From the NCBI RefSeq assembly GCF_000150275.1, contig NW_002060944.1:644860-708859 (forward strand): 64,000 bases of DNA. Reading direction: 5' to 3'. Each line of letters opens with the position of its first letter. Within the stretch, counting starts at the first letter, position 1. The translations under genes and the position numbers were made by a program. Shown here one piece after another: positions 1-13,600 of the stretch. The notes under the pieces are model-generated. The model saw nothing but the letters and a program-made list of their open reading frames with translations, did not search any database and was not told the origin of the DNA. Source of the stretch: Trichoplax adhaerens (taxonomy: Eukaryota > Placozoa > Uniplacotomia > Trichoplacea > Trichoplacidae).

Positions 1-3000
1 ATGATAATTTAATCTATTAGCAAAATTATTCCATAAATTGAGTAAGAATTATGTTTGATTTGTAACTTACTCGTAATAAGTGTTGAATTAATTGTAAATG
101 ACCATTTCGAACAGCGAGATGAAGACAAGTTCGCTGTACTTCATCTACGGCAGAAATATCAGCATTATGTCGGAGTAAATAGTCGATCACTTTAATATGG
201 CCTTTAGCTGCAGCATACATCAGCGCTGTTTTCTTAGTATAGTCAACGGCATCAATATCAGAACCCTATAATAGAACAATAAATATTACAGTCAGCATGA
301 AATGACTCTTTTGAATAGGTTATACTAATTGTCATTTAGGATAAAATATGTAACCACAAATATACTAATTACTTTATTTAATTAAGTTCTTTTCGTACTA
401 TTAAATTGATTATTCCAGAAGAAACAAGCACGTAAATATTAATATTCTCCTTATAAACATTTATTTGTGAATTCAGCGCCTTAACTAATTTGGTTCGTGG
501 CAAGATTATTTTGGACTAATAGAATGATTGAGCATATACAATCAAAATGGTGTAGGAAGTTAATCCAAAGTAGATATGCAAGGACAATTGGATATACATT
601 TTCTACTAGTGAATATAAATATTTAGATGATTCAATGTAATATTACTAGATTGGCAAATGTTTAAGATTTACAATCGCTAATCTCAACTTAGGCTAAAAC
701 GAAAATATCTATTCTGTAATGCAATATAGAGATCAATGCCAGACTAATCATTTTTCATAAAGAAAGGCTTAGCTAATTTTACCATACTTACAGAATCTAC
801 TAGTAATTCCATAATAGGTAAATGACCATATAAGCTTGCAAGGAAAAATGGTGTTCTGTACTGATAGTTGTTGATATTTATCGAAGCTCCTTTATCAACC
901 AGCAATTTAGTAGCCTCATAGTAACCATTAGCTGCTGTAATATGTAAAGCGGTCCCTCCACCGTTCTATAGTGTCACGCAGAGACATTAATAAGATTACA
1001 ATAACGATTCAAAAAGTAAATAAACAATTTTAAAATTTGCTAATTTATTTATGATAGAGGAAAGTGTTGACAATTTCTGCATTTACGAGCAATGGCTAAC
1101 AGAATACTTCTTAACAAAAGCAAAAGAAATTATTTTCACTCTATCAGTTCTTTATACTAGAATAGAGTTGACATTCGTTCCATTCTCTAAGCAAATTTCC
1201 ATTGCCTAGCAAAAAATATAAGATTCGCAGATAGATTAAGGAGTTCGTAAAGTATTCGCACATTTTTAAGTAATGTATAGACATAATTTTACGTGATTAA
1301 AGCAGTAGTCACGATTAAATGATATAATATAATTGTAGGCAAACTTCAGCTTTTATTAATTTCTTTCTCTAGATACGAGTATAATTTTTCCTGTTATCAC
1401 CTTGACATGACCACCTTGTGCTGCGCGATGGAATGGCAGTTGCTTTTCGTTGTCTTCGCATTTAAGAAGATTAGTAGCAGATAATCCGTAGCTAGTGGAA
1501 GCTTTCAAGAATAATTCAATAACTTGCACATGACCTTTGGATGCCGCAGTATGGATTGGCATACTACCATCGATTGCGGGAGCTAACAAGTCACCATTAT
1601 GTTTAAGCTATAAAAGCAAATATGCTAGCATTAAGATTTACTTGACTAACCCTACATTACAGCAAGATAAATCTTTACAAGGAATACTGTTATTAAAATT
1701 TTAATTTCAGCTCTTTCATTACTGAATGATTCTGACATTACTAACATGAGCTAGTAAACAGTATAACTGTTAATTACTACTTATCAATGCCATGATCAAG
1801 CTAGTCGGCTTACAAGATGTTGACACACTTTAAGTTTTCCTCTCATAGCAGCTAGATGTAATGGTGTATTCAAATCATCATCCACGACGTTGACATCAAG
1901 TAGCTTATTCTCAGTAATATACTAACGTAAGCAATACAATTTAGGCATCATCATTAATCTCTCAATATTTCAAAAAAGATTTAACATAGCACCAAAATAA
2001 ATTATTTGAACTGTTACCGTGATAGAAGCAATAATACTAAAAATACAAGTAAATATGTATATTTTTATTAAGGTTGTAATATACTTATTAGTTACCTTAC
2101 ATATCTTTAAATGGCCTAGTTTACTGGCTTCATGAAGCAGAGTAGAACTTTGATCATCGATTAATTTAACTTCAGCACCGGCCTCATGCAAAACTAGAAA
2201 ACTAGCCAAGCTGTTATATTTAACGGCCACAAATAAAGGTGTATTGCCATCATAACCTCGAATATTGACGTCTAGTGGTGGTACAACACAAACACAAAAT
2301 GAATCTTAACTAGAAAAAATCAAAGGTTAAATATGCATAACTTCTTTATCTGAGTCAACTAAAGCGCCAATTACAGCAATTTTATCGCCACCGTTAATCA
2401 TCCTATAAATTACGCATCTCAATTGCATTGAATTGTAGATTAGAAAAAACAGAATGAATGATGTAAAATCATATACCTGCACCACAAGAGATTAACGTCT
2501 TGACTACATCGACGCGATTACTACGCACAGCATAGTGCAATGGGGACAGCTGATGTTCATCTAAATTATTGCAAATATTTTTTTCATCTTGATGTGAAGC
2601 GAAATGATTTTCTACTGCAGTGATATCTCCAAACTTTGCAGCCTAAGCATGATAAAGTAATATCATCCAATACTAATTAAGAATAGAATGTAATCTATAA
2701 CGACAGCTACGGTACTGCTTACAAATCAAACTATTAAATATCTTGACGAAGGAAAGCAGGGCGTTTACAAGCATAGCTATTGCTAATTAGTGTTACGATG
2801 ATGAAATTATTAAATCGGTAGACGAGATCAAGTTAATCCAATAAACTGAATTGCAACACTTCTTTTGGAGAAAATTCAATATTATATTAGTACTGTATAC
2901 GAGTACCGTACTTACCCAAAAGAGATCTTTTAAATATTCATTATCGGCACGGTTTATGCTATTGACTTGATCCTAAATAGTAAATATTAAAAAGAAAGCG

Positions 3001-3476
3001 TTATACAAGAGAGTCTTTTAGGCTTATAAACAACTTGAAAAGTTCATGCTCATTAGGTACCAGTAGCAAAATATTGTCATTTGATAAGCTAGTTTTTGAT
3101 TACTGACACTAAAGATAAAGTAAAATTTGAACCGCTTACGTAAACTATAAAAAATTTATAACTGAAAGATATGTGATAAGATTGTAATCAACTGAAAATA
3201 GCCAATTTTATAACTTAATACTAACATAAAAGTAAAATTCCTGATTAAAAGAAAAGGGATACGATCGAAGCAACTGAAAATAGCCAATTTCATAATGGAA
3301 TACAAACGTAAAAGTAAATCACAAGCTATGATGCTGCATTTCGCTGACGCTTATTACAATAGCATTTCAACGAAGGTAATCTCGTTCATGTTGCATCATT
3401 TAAATATCTTTACCAATTCTCTTATATCAATTTCCAGAGGCCGCTGAGATGTCAGTCGTCTGAGAAATAGATTCAT
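1..3476 (-). CDS. TRPA1-like ankyrin-repeat channel, 5' part, runs off left edge
   Basis: The exons, in coding order, are 3476-3414 (candidate first exon, beginning MNLFLRRL), 2972-2916, 2642-2477, 2271-2096, 1921-1814, 1607-1401, 1205-1158, 965-792 and 265-71. All have GT/AG ends and matching phases. They encode consecutive ankyrin repeats with typical TPLH, SPLHYA and LLHEA motifs. The channel-forming exons lie beyond position 1. Every exon from 2972 to 71 has exactly the length of its counterpart in the complete TRPA1-like gene downstream (57, 166, 176, 108, 207, 48, 174 and 195 bases), so identification as a TRPA1 paralog rests on that gene. By family knowledge the product is a cation channel of the plasma membrane whose cytoplasmic ankyrin stack takes part in gating. 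The first exon is weaker: it fits by phase and Met but shares no similarity with the paralog's first exon. Confidence 0.85.
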
Positions 3477-4164
3477 TATGTTGATTGATTGTAATTTTTC
3501 AAGTTGGCTAGAATGAGTTGAACCAGTGTTGGTCAATAATTTTCTGAAGACATGAATCGAATCGCGCGTTCAATTTCACCGTCAGTTTCGTTTAAAGTCG
3601 GGGTAACTTATAATCGAAACGATCGTAAATAAAGTTTCGCTCAATTTGACTCAATTCTTTTTCTTTTTATCTTTTCGAGTTTAAACTATAATTGTTGATG
3701 ATGTTTTTCGACAGTAGTATTAGTGCTATATGACTACGTAAGATTGGCAATTAATGAATTCAATTGTAATACTGTAGCGGTTTATTACGCTATGCGACGG
3801 TACAGACGTAGTCATGGACTAATTAAACACGGGTTGTTTAGTAGTTTATGACACAGTATGGAAGCAAATGATTAATAAATATGTTTATAACGAAAGAACT
3901 ACTAGATACACATCCGGTTATCCATGTTATTACCAATTAACATTTAGCCAGGGCATAAATATGAATGAATCAATCAATAATTTGGCAGTAGGCAGTCTGT
4001 CCATGACCAACTGTTGATTACTAAAATGTGAACACCAGACTTAAACCGAACACTAACTAACAGTGCCGTAGTTAACAGTCCCCTTACTTTCTTATTTTAG
4101 CAGTATTTAGTTAGTACTTACTAACTATAGCCAGGTTCGCAGATCACTCACAGAGCGTAGCTAA

Positions 4165-5195
4165 ATTATTACTTGATTATTATACCAACTATTTGGAGTG
4201 GTGAAAAACACATTCCGAGGCCCTATCTCCAAGAAAGAAAATAATCAACCCAAATATTTTAAAGTGTTTCTACTATTATTTCCGGTCTTGAATGGATTGA
4301 ATATCGAATTTGGCTAATATATAGCGGACAAGATATCCTGATAAGAGAAAATACGGACTGATCTGTAGAGGTAAAAGCTCTTTATCTGATGTATCTTAAA
4401 GCATTGGTTAAAGATAATAATTGTACAGTAGCAATGCATTGCAAACAGAGGTACAGTAAAAGAAAAGGCTTCAACTTTGCAAGCAGACATCTCTCCTTTG
4501 CTTCTATAACCAATATACTATATAAAAAATGTAGCAAAGATGCAGCACACTATACTATACTAATGCTACTGTACTGTAAAAAAAATTATAAAAGTCCTTT
4601 TACTGTACAATATACATATTGTATTAAAATAGCCAGATCTAGTATACAATCATGCATTTTGATAGACATATTCTCTATTATCTGCCTGCCTTACTTCCTC
4701 ATTTCTATTCTCATGCTTATAAATGTTTTTTACACACTCTATCAAATGTATGGTTATTTTTCCATTTTTCAAGCAATAACAATAGTCTTACAAGTAATAG
4801 GACAACAAGTGCACTTGTCAGCACGTTGCTATGGCGTACGGTGATAATAGTAGGGGTAAAGATGGCAAACCTTAAAAATGGTGCCAGTGAACAACAGTTT
4901 CATTTCTAATCAGAGGTTCAACGAAGGTTAATTTTTGGAAATCTCCTTCAAGATTTTTTATTTTAACAATTATTGTAGCTTTAAAAGTAATAGATTGAAT
5001 TTGGTTACAATTGATTTCACTTCGCATCTTAGTACCCGTGTACGCATATTGAGAACCCGGCTACGGTATTAAAATTACTATGAATAAAAGCTATAGATCT
5101 TGATTAAATCTAGGCGACAAAAAATCTCTATTAATTTTGTAACAGTAAAATCATGTAAATTGCATACTGTACAATGCATAAAATTATTACAATTT
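4165..5195. repeat. Diverged direct repeat, copy 1 (~1 kb)
   Basis: This stretch and 5355-6445 share blocks in the same order. Examples are the pair around 4189/5379 (ctatttggagtggtgaa against ctattcggagtaacgaa), the segment near 4300-4390 against 5500-5580, the TCCTCATTTCTATTCT-type block near 4700/6150, and the gtaacagtaaa block near 5139/6398. Divergence is high, with many indels. No reading frame is conserved between the copies, so this appears to be an old non-coding tandem duplication or a decayed element. Confidence 0.7.
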
Positions 5196-5354
5196 TCAAT
5201 TCACTTAGTAATTGACGTAATTATCTATTTTGCACTTGTCTATCTAATAGAATAAGTTGATATTTTAATTTATAATGTTACTGGTCTGAGCGGAGCAGCT
5301 CCTTGTTCTAAATTGACTAGTTCTTCTTTACTTCATACCAGCAATAAATTGCTA

Positions 5355-6445
5355 ATTTGGTAGTATAATTGTACCGACTATTCGGAGTAACGAAAAGCCC
5401 ATCTCGAGATGCAATCTCAAGGAGCGACCGCTATCAATTCAATATTTTAAAGTATTATTACCCTTATTTTTGGTCTTTTGCTACTAGTATAACGACTGAT
5501 TGACGATCAAATTCGGCTAATATCCGGCGAACAAGATTTTCTATTCAGGGTACTGTAAAAACTCTTTATTTTGATGTATCCCAAATTTATGGCCCCCATC
5601 AAGTCCTAATTAATTATAAAATTATAATATCTATAACTAATCATAAAATTATATAATTTAAGACAATACAATCTCTATACGGCATAATAAATTGGTTAGC
5701 CACACGCAATACCCATGCATTGCCCATTGCATGCAGAGCTAAAACATACAGGCTTCGGTTTGGCAAAGAATGATTTTTAATTTTACTCCAATAACCCACT
5801 ACTGTATGTTTTAGTAACTTACAGTCTTCTACTACGGATACGAAAGGTGCAGTAAAGATTGAGCACACTGCAAAGAATAATTTTCCTTATATTCTAATAG
5901 CCTACTACTGTATTTTGTAGTACGTATATTCCTGTTCTAGGTAGATGAAAGATATAGTAAAGATGAAGAATACTGCGTTTGAGTATACTGTTATGTAAGG
6001 CTTAATGTAACATATGCTGCTGTTCTACCTGCAGTCTACTCCACTGCATCAGCCAAAGCTTGTAAGCAGTCTCTCTACAGTATTGTCTTAAAAATTGCAA
6101 TGACTGGGTCTAGTAAGATATTTTCTACATCAGTCTACCTTAGTTCCTCATCTCCATTCTTATTCTAATAAATTTTCTCATGTCCTTTCTCATACGTATC
6201 GTTATCTTTCCATTTTTTGAGAACAATAATATTAAAAGTGATATTATAATAACAAGGATACTAGTCAGTTTATTGCTATACCAGTAATAGTCGTTGCTAG
6301 TTCTCTTTAATTAATAATGTTACAATATTTAAAGCGCTATAAATTGAAGCTATGAAACTTGAGTAGGTCTTGGTGAAGAAATTTTCCATCAATCTTGTAA
6401 CAGTAAATCGTGAAAATGAAATTACTACAACATGATACAATATTC
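5355..6445. repeat. Diverged direct repeat, copy 2 (~1.1 kb)
   Basis: This is the partner of 4165-5195 and begins about 1.2 kb later in the same orientation. Collinear similarity extends over most of its length, with insertions of tens of bases. The longest open frames in this copy are short and on the other strand from those in copy 1, which argues against a conserved gene. Confidence 0.7.
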
Positions 6446-7665
6446 TTCTTGATTATTATAATTAATACAAATGATAGAGAAGAGTTTAAAAGCCCAATTA
6501 ACCCTTATTCTAAATCTGAACAGTTACAAGTATTTACGAAACGGAAGCTTTTTATTAACAGTAACAAAATGCTGATAATAGATACATGATAGGTTAGTGG
6601 AATAGTATCGGTAATGCTACTTTACTAGATGCTCCAATAATTTATGCATCATTAGGGTCAGAGAATTGAGCAAATAGAATTGTCCTTTCGCTGTCATTCA
6701 GAATTGCATCGAGTAACTACGGATTATTTGAGCTATGTTGAATAATTTTACACTACTCCCATACATAAAAAATTATTCCAATACAAGAATATAAATAGAT
6801 TTAATGAGTAGATTTTAAAAGACATTTACGGACGATAACATAAATCGCAATCTTGAACTGATGCTTGTCAATGGAATAAATTATGCCAATATCGAGTACG
6901 CAATAATAGTTATAAAATAATCATGTTGAAATAATAGCCAATCACACTTTATATTATGTACGGATAATAATCTTACTAAGCAACTTTAAATATGGACAAC
7001 TTAGTAATCATTTATTCATTCTATATTCGATGATATAAAATTTAATTGCGATGATATTATATCATGAAAATGAGCTAGGACTCTAATGATAATCTGTAAA
7101 GTAAAGTATTCAATACACTAGCATCAATTTCAAAATTAAGTTACATGTCGATAAATTTGAACGATGAATATTTGATGATACGATGTTTTCATCAAATTAA
7201 AAGAATAAATTTCTTTAATACTAAGATGATCTCATATCTTCATCACTTGATTTTATCATAAATAATACTGTAGATATCTATGACATAAAATTATATTTTT
7301 ATCGCTTAATGGATAGTGCCAAATGCTTATATCTTACGTGTTATAACCATTATAATCAACCCAATTTTCACACCGTGTCGACATTAAAAGGAACTTGGTT
7401 GTTGCTCGCTCTTATTGTGCATGCTATAAATTAATTTTCCCAATTCATCTACGCAGCTTATTAGGCGATTCAATCTAGATTTAAAAATTGACTGATTAGC
7501 TACTCTTGTGTTACGAAGATAGAATAAAAGATTAATTATTTAAATAGTCCTAAGAAAGTGATACATCAGCTATTTTTGTGGTAATAAGATGAACTTAATG
7601 ACATAACATCAACATACGCAAAGATATTTAAACGTAAAAGAATTGTTTACTAGAATAAAAATTAA
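6446..7665. other. AT-rich intergenic stretch 3' of the TRPA1-like gene
   Basis: No exon-like frame with splice signals was seen on either strand. It probably holds the 3' UTR of the minus-strand TRPA1-like gene ending at 7666, but no clear AATAAA signal was fixed close to the stop. Confidence 0.4.
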
Positions 7666-10600
7666 TTACTTTTCATCTTGGTGTTTTAATTGGTCTTTCA
7701 CTTCTTCAATCTCATTCTGAGTGTTATTGTCTTCATCTTCTACTTCGACTACATCTTGCGCTTGTTTAAAGTAAGTTTTCAGCTATATTAATAGAGTAAA
7801 ATACTGGTCAATGATTTTTCCCAACAAACGAAACAACAATTTGCTTAACAAAATATTGAGTCTATTTAACCTCTTTAATCGTATCTTAAGACTGGAAATA
7901 TACATGTAAGACAGTTTGCAAGTAGCTGTGACTAGGACTTCTAGTAACAATGCTACTATGTACAAGTGATCAAATTTGCTAGTACAGGTCCTGCTAATTA
8001 ACCGTTACATACGCTGATTATATGACTGTAACTACAAGGCTGTTAAAATAATGCTGTTTACTAAGAAGGTTTCAATAATAAATTTATTCAGTTTTCAGTT
8101 CATAGAGCTATTAGAGATATAATGTGGTTTATTTTAGTTAAACATACCCCAAACAGCAATTGATCGTAACTTTATACATAGAACTACTTTATTATTCGGT
8201 AGTGTAGTACTACCGTAACTACGATACTTTTTACGCACAGCCCATCAAAGACAGTCAAACTCATTGGAACCGGAATATAATAATTATATGTCTACATACT
8301 TAACTTACAGCCATACTTGTGACGTTATCCAGACTAACTAACCTTCATTTGAAAGCCTAGCTCTTTCTTTTCCTCTTGACTGTAGTAAAGCCTTTCCCTT
8401 ATTATGGAGGGTAATTCTCTTTCAATCTGATCAAGAAATTCCACTTGAACTTTAATCCGACTTAGGACAGCATTACGCTCAATTTTATCGATATCGCCAA
8501 CGGCTAAACCAACCTATACCACAAATAATTTTGCTATTAAATTCGTTTATAAAAGAATGTTTCGTTATTGTTTTAATAACATATGAAATAGTAAACTAAT
8601 TATTGTGATAATAGATAATATACGCTCAATATAAATATCATATAAAAGTAATTAAGGTTACCGTTAAATTGATAGCAACGATAGGTAAGAAAGTGGTACA
8701 AGTAAGAAAAATTATGATAGCAAGAATATCAAATGGATAACGAGTTCTTTTTTCATAGATTGGTGTGAAGAACATATCATTGTAATCCAATTCCCCAACC
8801 ATCATGTCAAAAGTCTTAAGGATTGAATATAATCCGCTACTGAATGCTTTCTGTGTCATTAAAGTTTGTAAGAATGTCAAATTAGCATTTTATTTGTTAT
8901 TATAAAAGAATCCATGATAGCAAAGGATAGGCGTTAATTAAATGAATCATAATTTGATGACTAATCCTTCAGTATCTAATTTTTTGGTGAAAAAGCAGAA
9001 TAACCTCATGACCCAAAATAATATAAAAGCTCAATCCAAATGCAACGATAAGAAAAACCAGTAACGCTCCGACCTAGACAGAGAATATGAGTGATTGGAG
9101 GATTGATAAAATTGAAAATTGAATTGTTTAAGACTTGAAATTTTTCTAATTTTGTAGTTATGATTAATAGATGCATTTTTTGCGTAATGTAATCCGAATC
9201 TAATCAAGTTAATATATGATGATATCAAATAGTAACTTAAAATAATCGAAGCCGATATTGTTAAATTTTAGTTTACCTTGAAAAATGTCAATGAAACAGA
9301 TCGAAACATTGCAACATAAATACCAATTGTAGGTAAGCTAAAGAAGTTCAAAGGAAATATTAATACATGTTATAACTCAGCGATAATTTATCTCAGTCTT
9401 ATCGAGCGGATAAATTTACTATCATCGCAATCAGTGAGCTTAGAAAGAAAATGCATAAATTCAACCTGCAGCCAAAAATAAGATTATCTGACACATATTT
9501 ATTGTTTATTCGAACTTAAAATTTATTTCACTTATTAATTGCTTATAACATCTCTATATTTATTGAATATGATCACAACAGTATTATGGCTTACTTCTGA
9601 AGATAATCTAATAGATTAAACCAAGCTAGCAATATGGTAATACTACCGACAGCCCATTGTCCAGGAAGTGGTTCCTGTCCAGGTGGCACAACAAATGCAA
9701 TTGCTGAGACATAAAGAGCCATTTGGATGAAGTTGCTGATGGAAAAAAAGTATTGAAGCCTCTGCAAGATTTAAAAGTGTAAAATAAATAAAAAATTTTA
9801 TCTTCACATACAGATCTTTCTATGTATAGTAAGTATAATAAAGTCATATCATAAAGAGACTATCTAATGGATCTGAATTAGTCTTGGCCCCAGACTCTCT
9901 AAAAAGTAAATTCCATTTATGAAAGAATTGCTTAAGCTACCTATCACTTTTTCTTTCTTTATTTAATATGAATTTAATTAATTCATTGCAGAAATTTAAG
10001 GTAACAGCTTTAAAATATAACATCTAGGCTAATTTAAGTATATATTAGCAGTAAATTATGATGCATTAATATCCATTTAAACTACATTCAAGGCATTCTA
10101 CCTTTCGTAGCATTTGAAAGATTTGCAAGAGTATATTAACGCAGGTAAAGATAAGGATCACGACTTCTGCTATAAAAGGACCTGGATTTTCTTGCTAAAA
10201 TATATCCAATACGAAATCAGGCATTAAATGACAGATCATGGTGATTCTATCCATAAATAGTTGTAATATGCTTATGTTCCTAATTAATTTAATACAATTT
10301 AATAGTTCTTCGAAGCTATTTGCAATCTGTATGTGATTAAATGATGGAAATTAAGATTTAATTTGTCTTTATGAAATAATATATATGAAAGAGATTGCTA
10401 CATAAAATTCGTATCTACTAGAATACGCTTATTCTTTTAATTACTCTAAAGTACAACAAAAATTTTAAGCTTAAATAAAAAATCGGAATTTTATGAACTG
10501 CATCAGAAATAATGTTAATGGTAAACGTTCATTACCTACTGTACTATTACTGTAGCATTCATTTTATAGAACACTGTTAAGTCTTACACAAGCTGAGTAT

Positions 10601-13600
10601 TACTTTATCGTTAGCTTAGCAATTGCAATATTGAATAGATATTTTGTTCCCTATTAGGTCAGAAATTCAGGGTTTTAGATTAAAGATTGATGTAAAATCA
10701 ATCCAATTTCCACAATTTAAAATGAATTCGATTTGGTGATGGCAGCCTTAATTACTAATGTAACTCTCCCAATTAGTCTATTCTATAAACTTAATCAATT
10801 TAAGAATCGAATAAATTGTTTTTGTATTTGCTTGCATGAATTAATTCATGCGATCAAGCAATTAATTAGGTATGGAAATTAATCTCAGATTTCCGCTTTG
10901 AAAGGTAGATAAACTATGATCTCTGCAATGGAACATAGTTAATACACTGCGCAAATATGGTAACAGCAAATTTAACATCTTTGCAAATTAAAAACTAATT
11001 TCAGTCTAAATGGCACCGTCATGATGCCTATTAATAAACAATAGCATGTAATGATTTCTTTTACTCTTACAATCTTTGAGGTACTCGATGTAGTTGTTAA
11101 ATTTAGACTTGACGAATTTGAGATTGTGGCAGTAGACTTTACAATATTACCAGGCGGACGTAATGCGACAGTAAAATACGTTAAAGCACCAAGAAAGAGC
11201 AAATAGAGAAATAGATTGCCAAAATAAAAAAGAGCACCAAATGATTGCCTGCAGGTAAGACGGTAATAAATTGCAATTAATAATTGCCCATTGGCTTTTA
11301 GAATACTACACTGTTGTATACTTAAAATTCATCATGCTTATTAAACTCATTTGATAGGCATTTGGCGATCCGGTGCTCGTAATGTATTTACATTTGATTA
11401 TTCTGTACTTGTATTATTGCTTATTAATCTTTTTATTCTAAAGTTTACATTAAACTCTCATCTAGTTTAATATTCAGAAAGAAGAAAGATCAGAACGTAT
11501 TTGTTCATGCTATGGTTTGCAGTATATTAAATATCGAATTTTAAGATTTGACTGTAAAATATATTAAGCCCGATCCCTTCTCCCTTACGCTCACTAAACT
11601 ATTTTACAAGCATGTTATAAAGAAGTACAAAAAATTAAATTTATGTATAATGCTCCATAAAACTACAGAATCTACTTTATATAGCAATAACATAAATACT
11701 ATCCAATTTTTATCGTTGTATTGAATAATAAACCTACCATTTGGCATCTATCAGAGCTAAAGGTAATTCGTGCAACAGCATCCCTGTTCTTTTATAGGCA
11801 AGCATAGTCTATTTAAATTAAAATTGAAATATGGAGTTATACCTTAATCATTCATCCGACTTAATTTAGTCTCCATATTATAAAGGAAAATAAATTTAAA
11901 TCTTACCAGTAAGGCATTACATTTGGTATTGGATTTTTGCTCAGCAATGAGACGAGCTTCCACCTTTGGTCCGGGATCCAACAAGGAATAATCATATACC
12001 GCCTAAAATTTATTATTATAGATTAATACTCGGCACTTTTCATCGTGTAGCATGTGTAAATGCAACCATGAAATTATAATGTCCTCAATAAAGTAAGCAG
12101 TCAATTAATTCTTGTTCTAAAGGATGAGAAGCCATAAATATAGTTACATAAAATTTATGTTATTACTTCTTGATTGATGTCTAAAATTCGATCTAATAAA
12201 TATATTTATAGGCTATTATTGCTATTGGCACCTAAAGATGATGATTTTCGGAATGTACAATCAAGGATAAGATTTTATAAAGAAGAGCTCGATTAGATTT
12301 GCAATGGCTGTGGTTGTATAGAAATGGTAGTGACACTTTTAATTTGCTACTAAGTACAGAAGACATCACGCTATGATAATTTGACGTAGTTGTATTTTAT
12401 AAGCATAAACAATATTCAACAGTATCCATTTATCGACTGTAATATAAGATGATTATCGTCTTTAGCATTCAGACGAAATTAGCTGGGATCTCAAATTGTG
12501 TGGTAGTCTACTGAAATAGTGACGGTTCCTTTAATTAACATTATCACATGCAACATAAAATTGCGTAAGGAAAATCTTCAATTTTATACCATTTTGTCCA
12601 TGTCATCATTCGTACTTCGTGCAATAGATATGTTTAGCACTTCCTACTCATAGAAAAGGATAGATCAATTATTTACTTATCTTAAAGTGACTTAGACTGA
12701 CACTTATCTTAACAGAAATGCTTCATGATGCGCAATAGAAGAAACCCTACCGAAGCAACATTGGGCAATTTCTCAATTAGAGCCTGCATAACGGTAAAGC
12801 CATTGCCGTCGACTTTATTTAATATTTCCCCACTCCTGTCATGAATAAATGTAATCATTTCATGCGTCTGAGTCTAATAGCTTTAAAATATGCAAATTTA
12901 TTTCATTATAGTTTAACTGTAGCATAAGAAATTAAAAAGAGCTGTTGATGTTGCAAAGTTATAACCGCCATAGTAATGGCTGACGAAAAATTCAAATGAA
13001 TAACTGAAAGATACGATAGAATTAGAAAATCTTAAATTTGTACTAATCAGACAATACCGACCAAAGGCGGTATATAAAAACTCCATAAATCTTTTCATCT
13101 TAGCTAAAAACTTATTTACTTCCATACGAAACTGTTCTAGTTGTAAATCATCACTGTGATAAAGCCCTGTGTAGGAATTAGAAACAGACTACGACTTACC
13201 GACGATGCCTTACGATTGCCATTGCTATTTTCTCATATTCATTTTCAATTGCTATATCCAGACATGTTTTTTCACTAGAATTACGTAGTGTAATATCGCA
13301 GCCATTCTCAAGAAGCAGTTTTGTAACGTCAATTGAACCATTCCTTGCTGCTACATGAAGTGGTGTTTCCTGTAGCGTAAAGCAAAGATATCATCATTTA
13401 TTTCAGTAAAACCAATTTCTTTTACTCCTGTGCAAGTACGCTAATTCGCAATTGCTGTCCTAGGCTTTTAATGACTATTCTTATCATGAATATCGTGCAG
13501 AGATTAGATAAAACTGAATATTACACAATTTCTTCTTACCAAACGTGCATTAATCCGATTGATATGGGCTCCATTCTTAATCAAGAGTTTACCAATCATG

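Noticed and set aside
4389-4844. 151-codon plus-strand open frame
   Set aside because: It lies in one copy of the diverged 1-kb repeat and is not conserved in the other copy. Composition is AT-driven and no domain is recognisable.
9420-9465. Exon-like segment (LNLCIFF) in the TRPA1-like gene
   Set aside because: It breaks the phase. Joining 9595 directly to 9337 restores a TRPA1 S3-S4 sequence with matching phases.
12913-13125. 70-codon minus frame between TRPA1-like exons
   Set aside because: An earlier donor at 13214 joins the flanking exons in phase without it.
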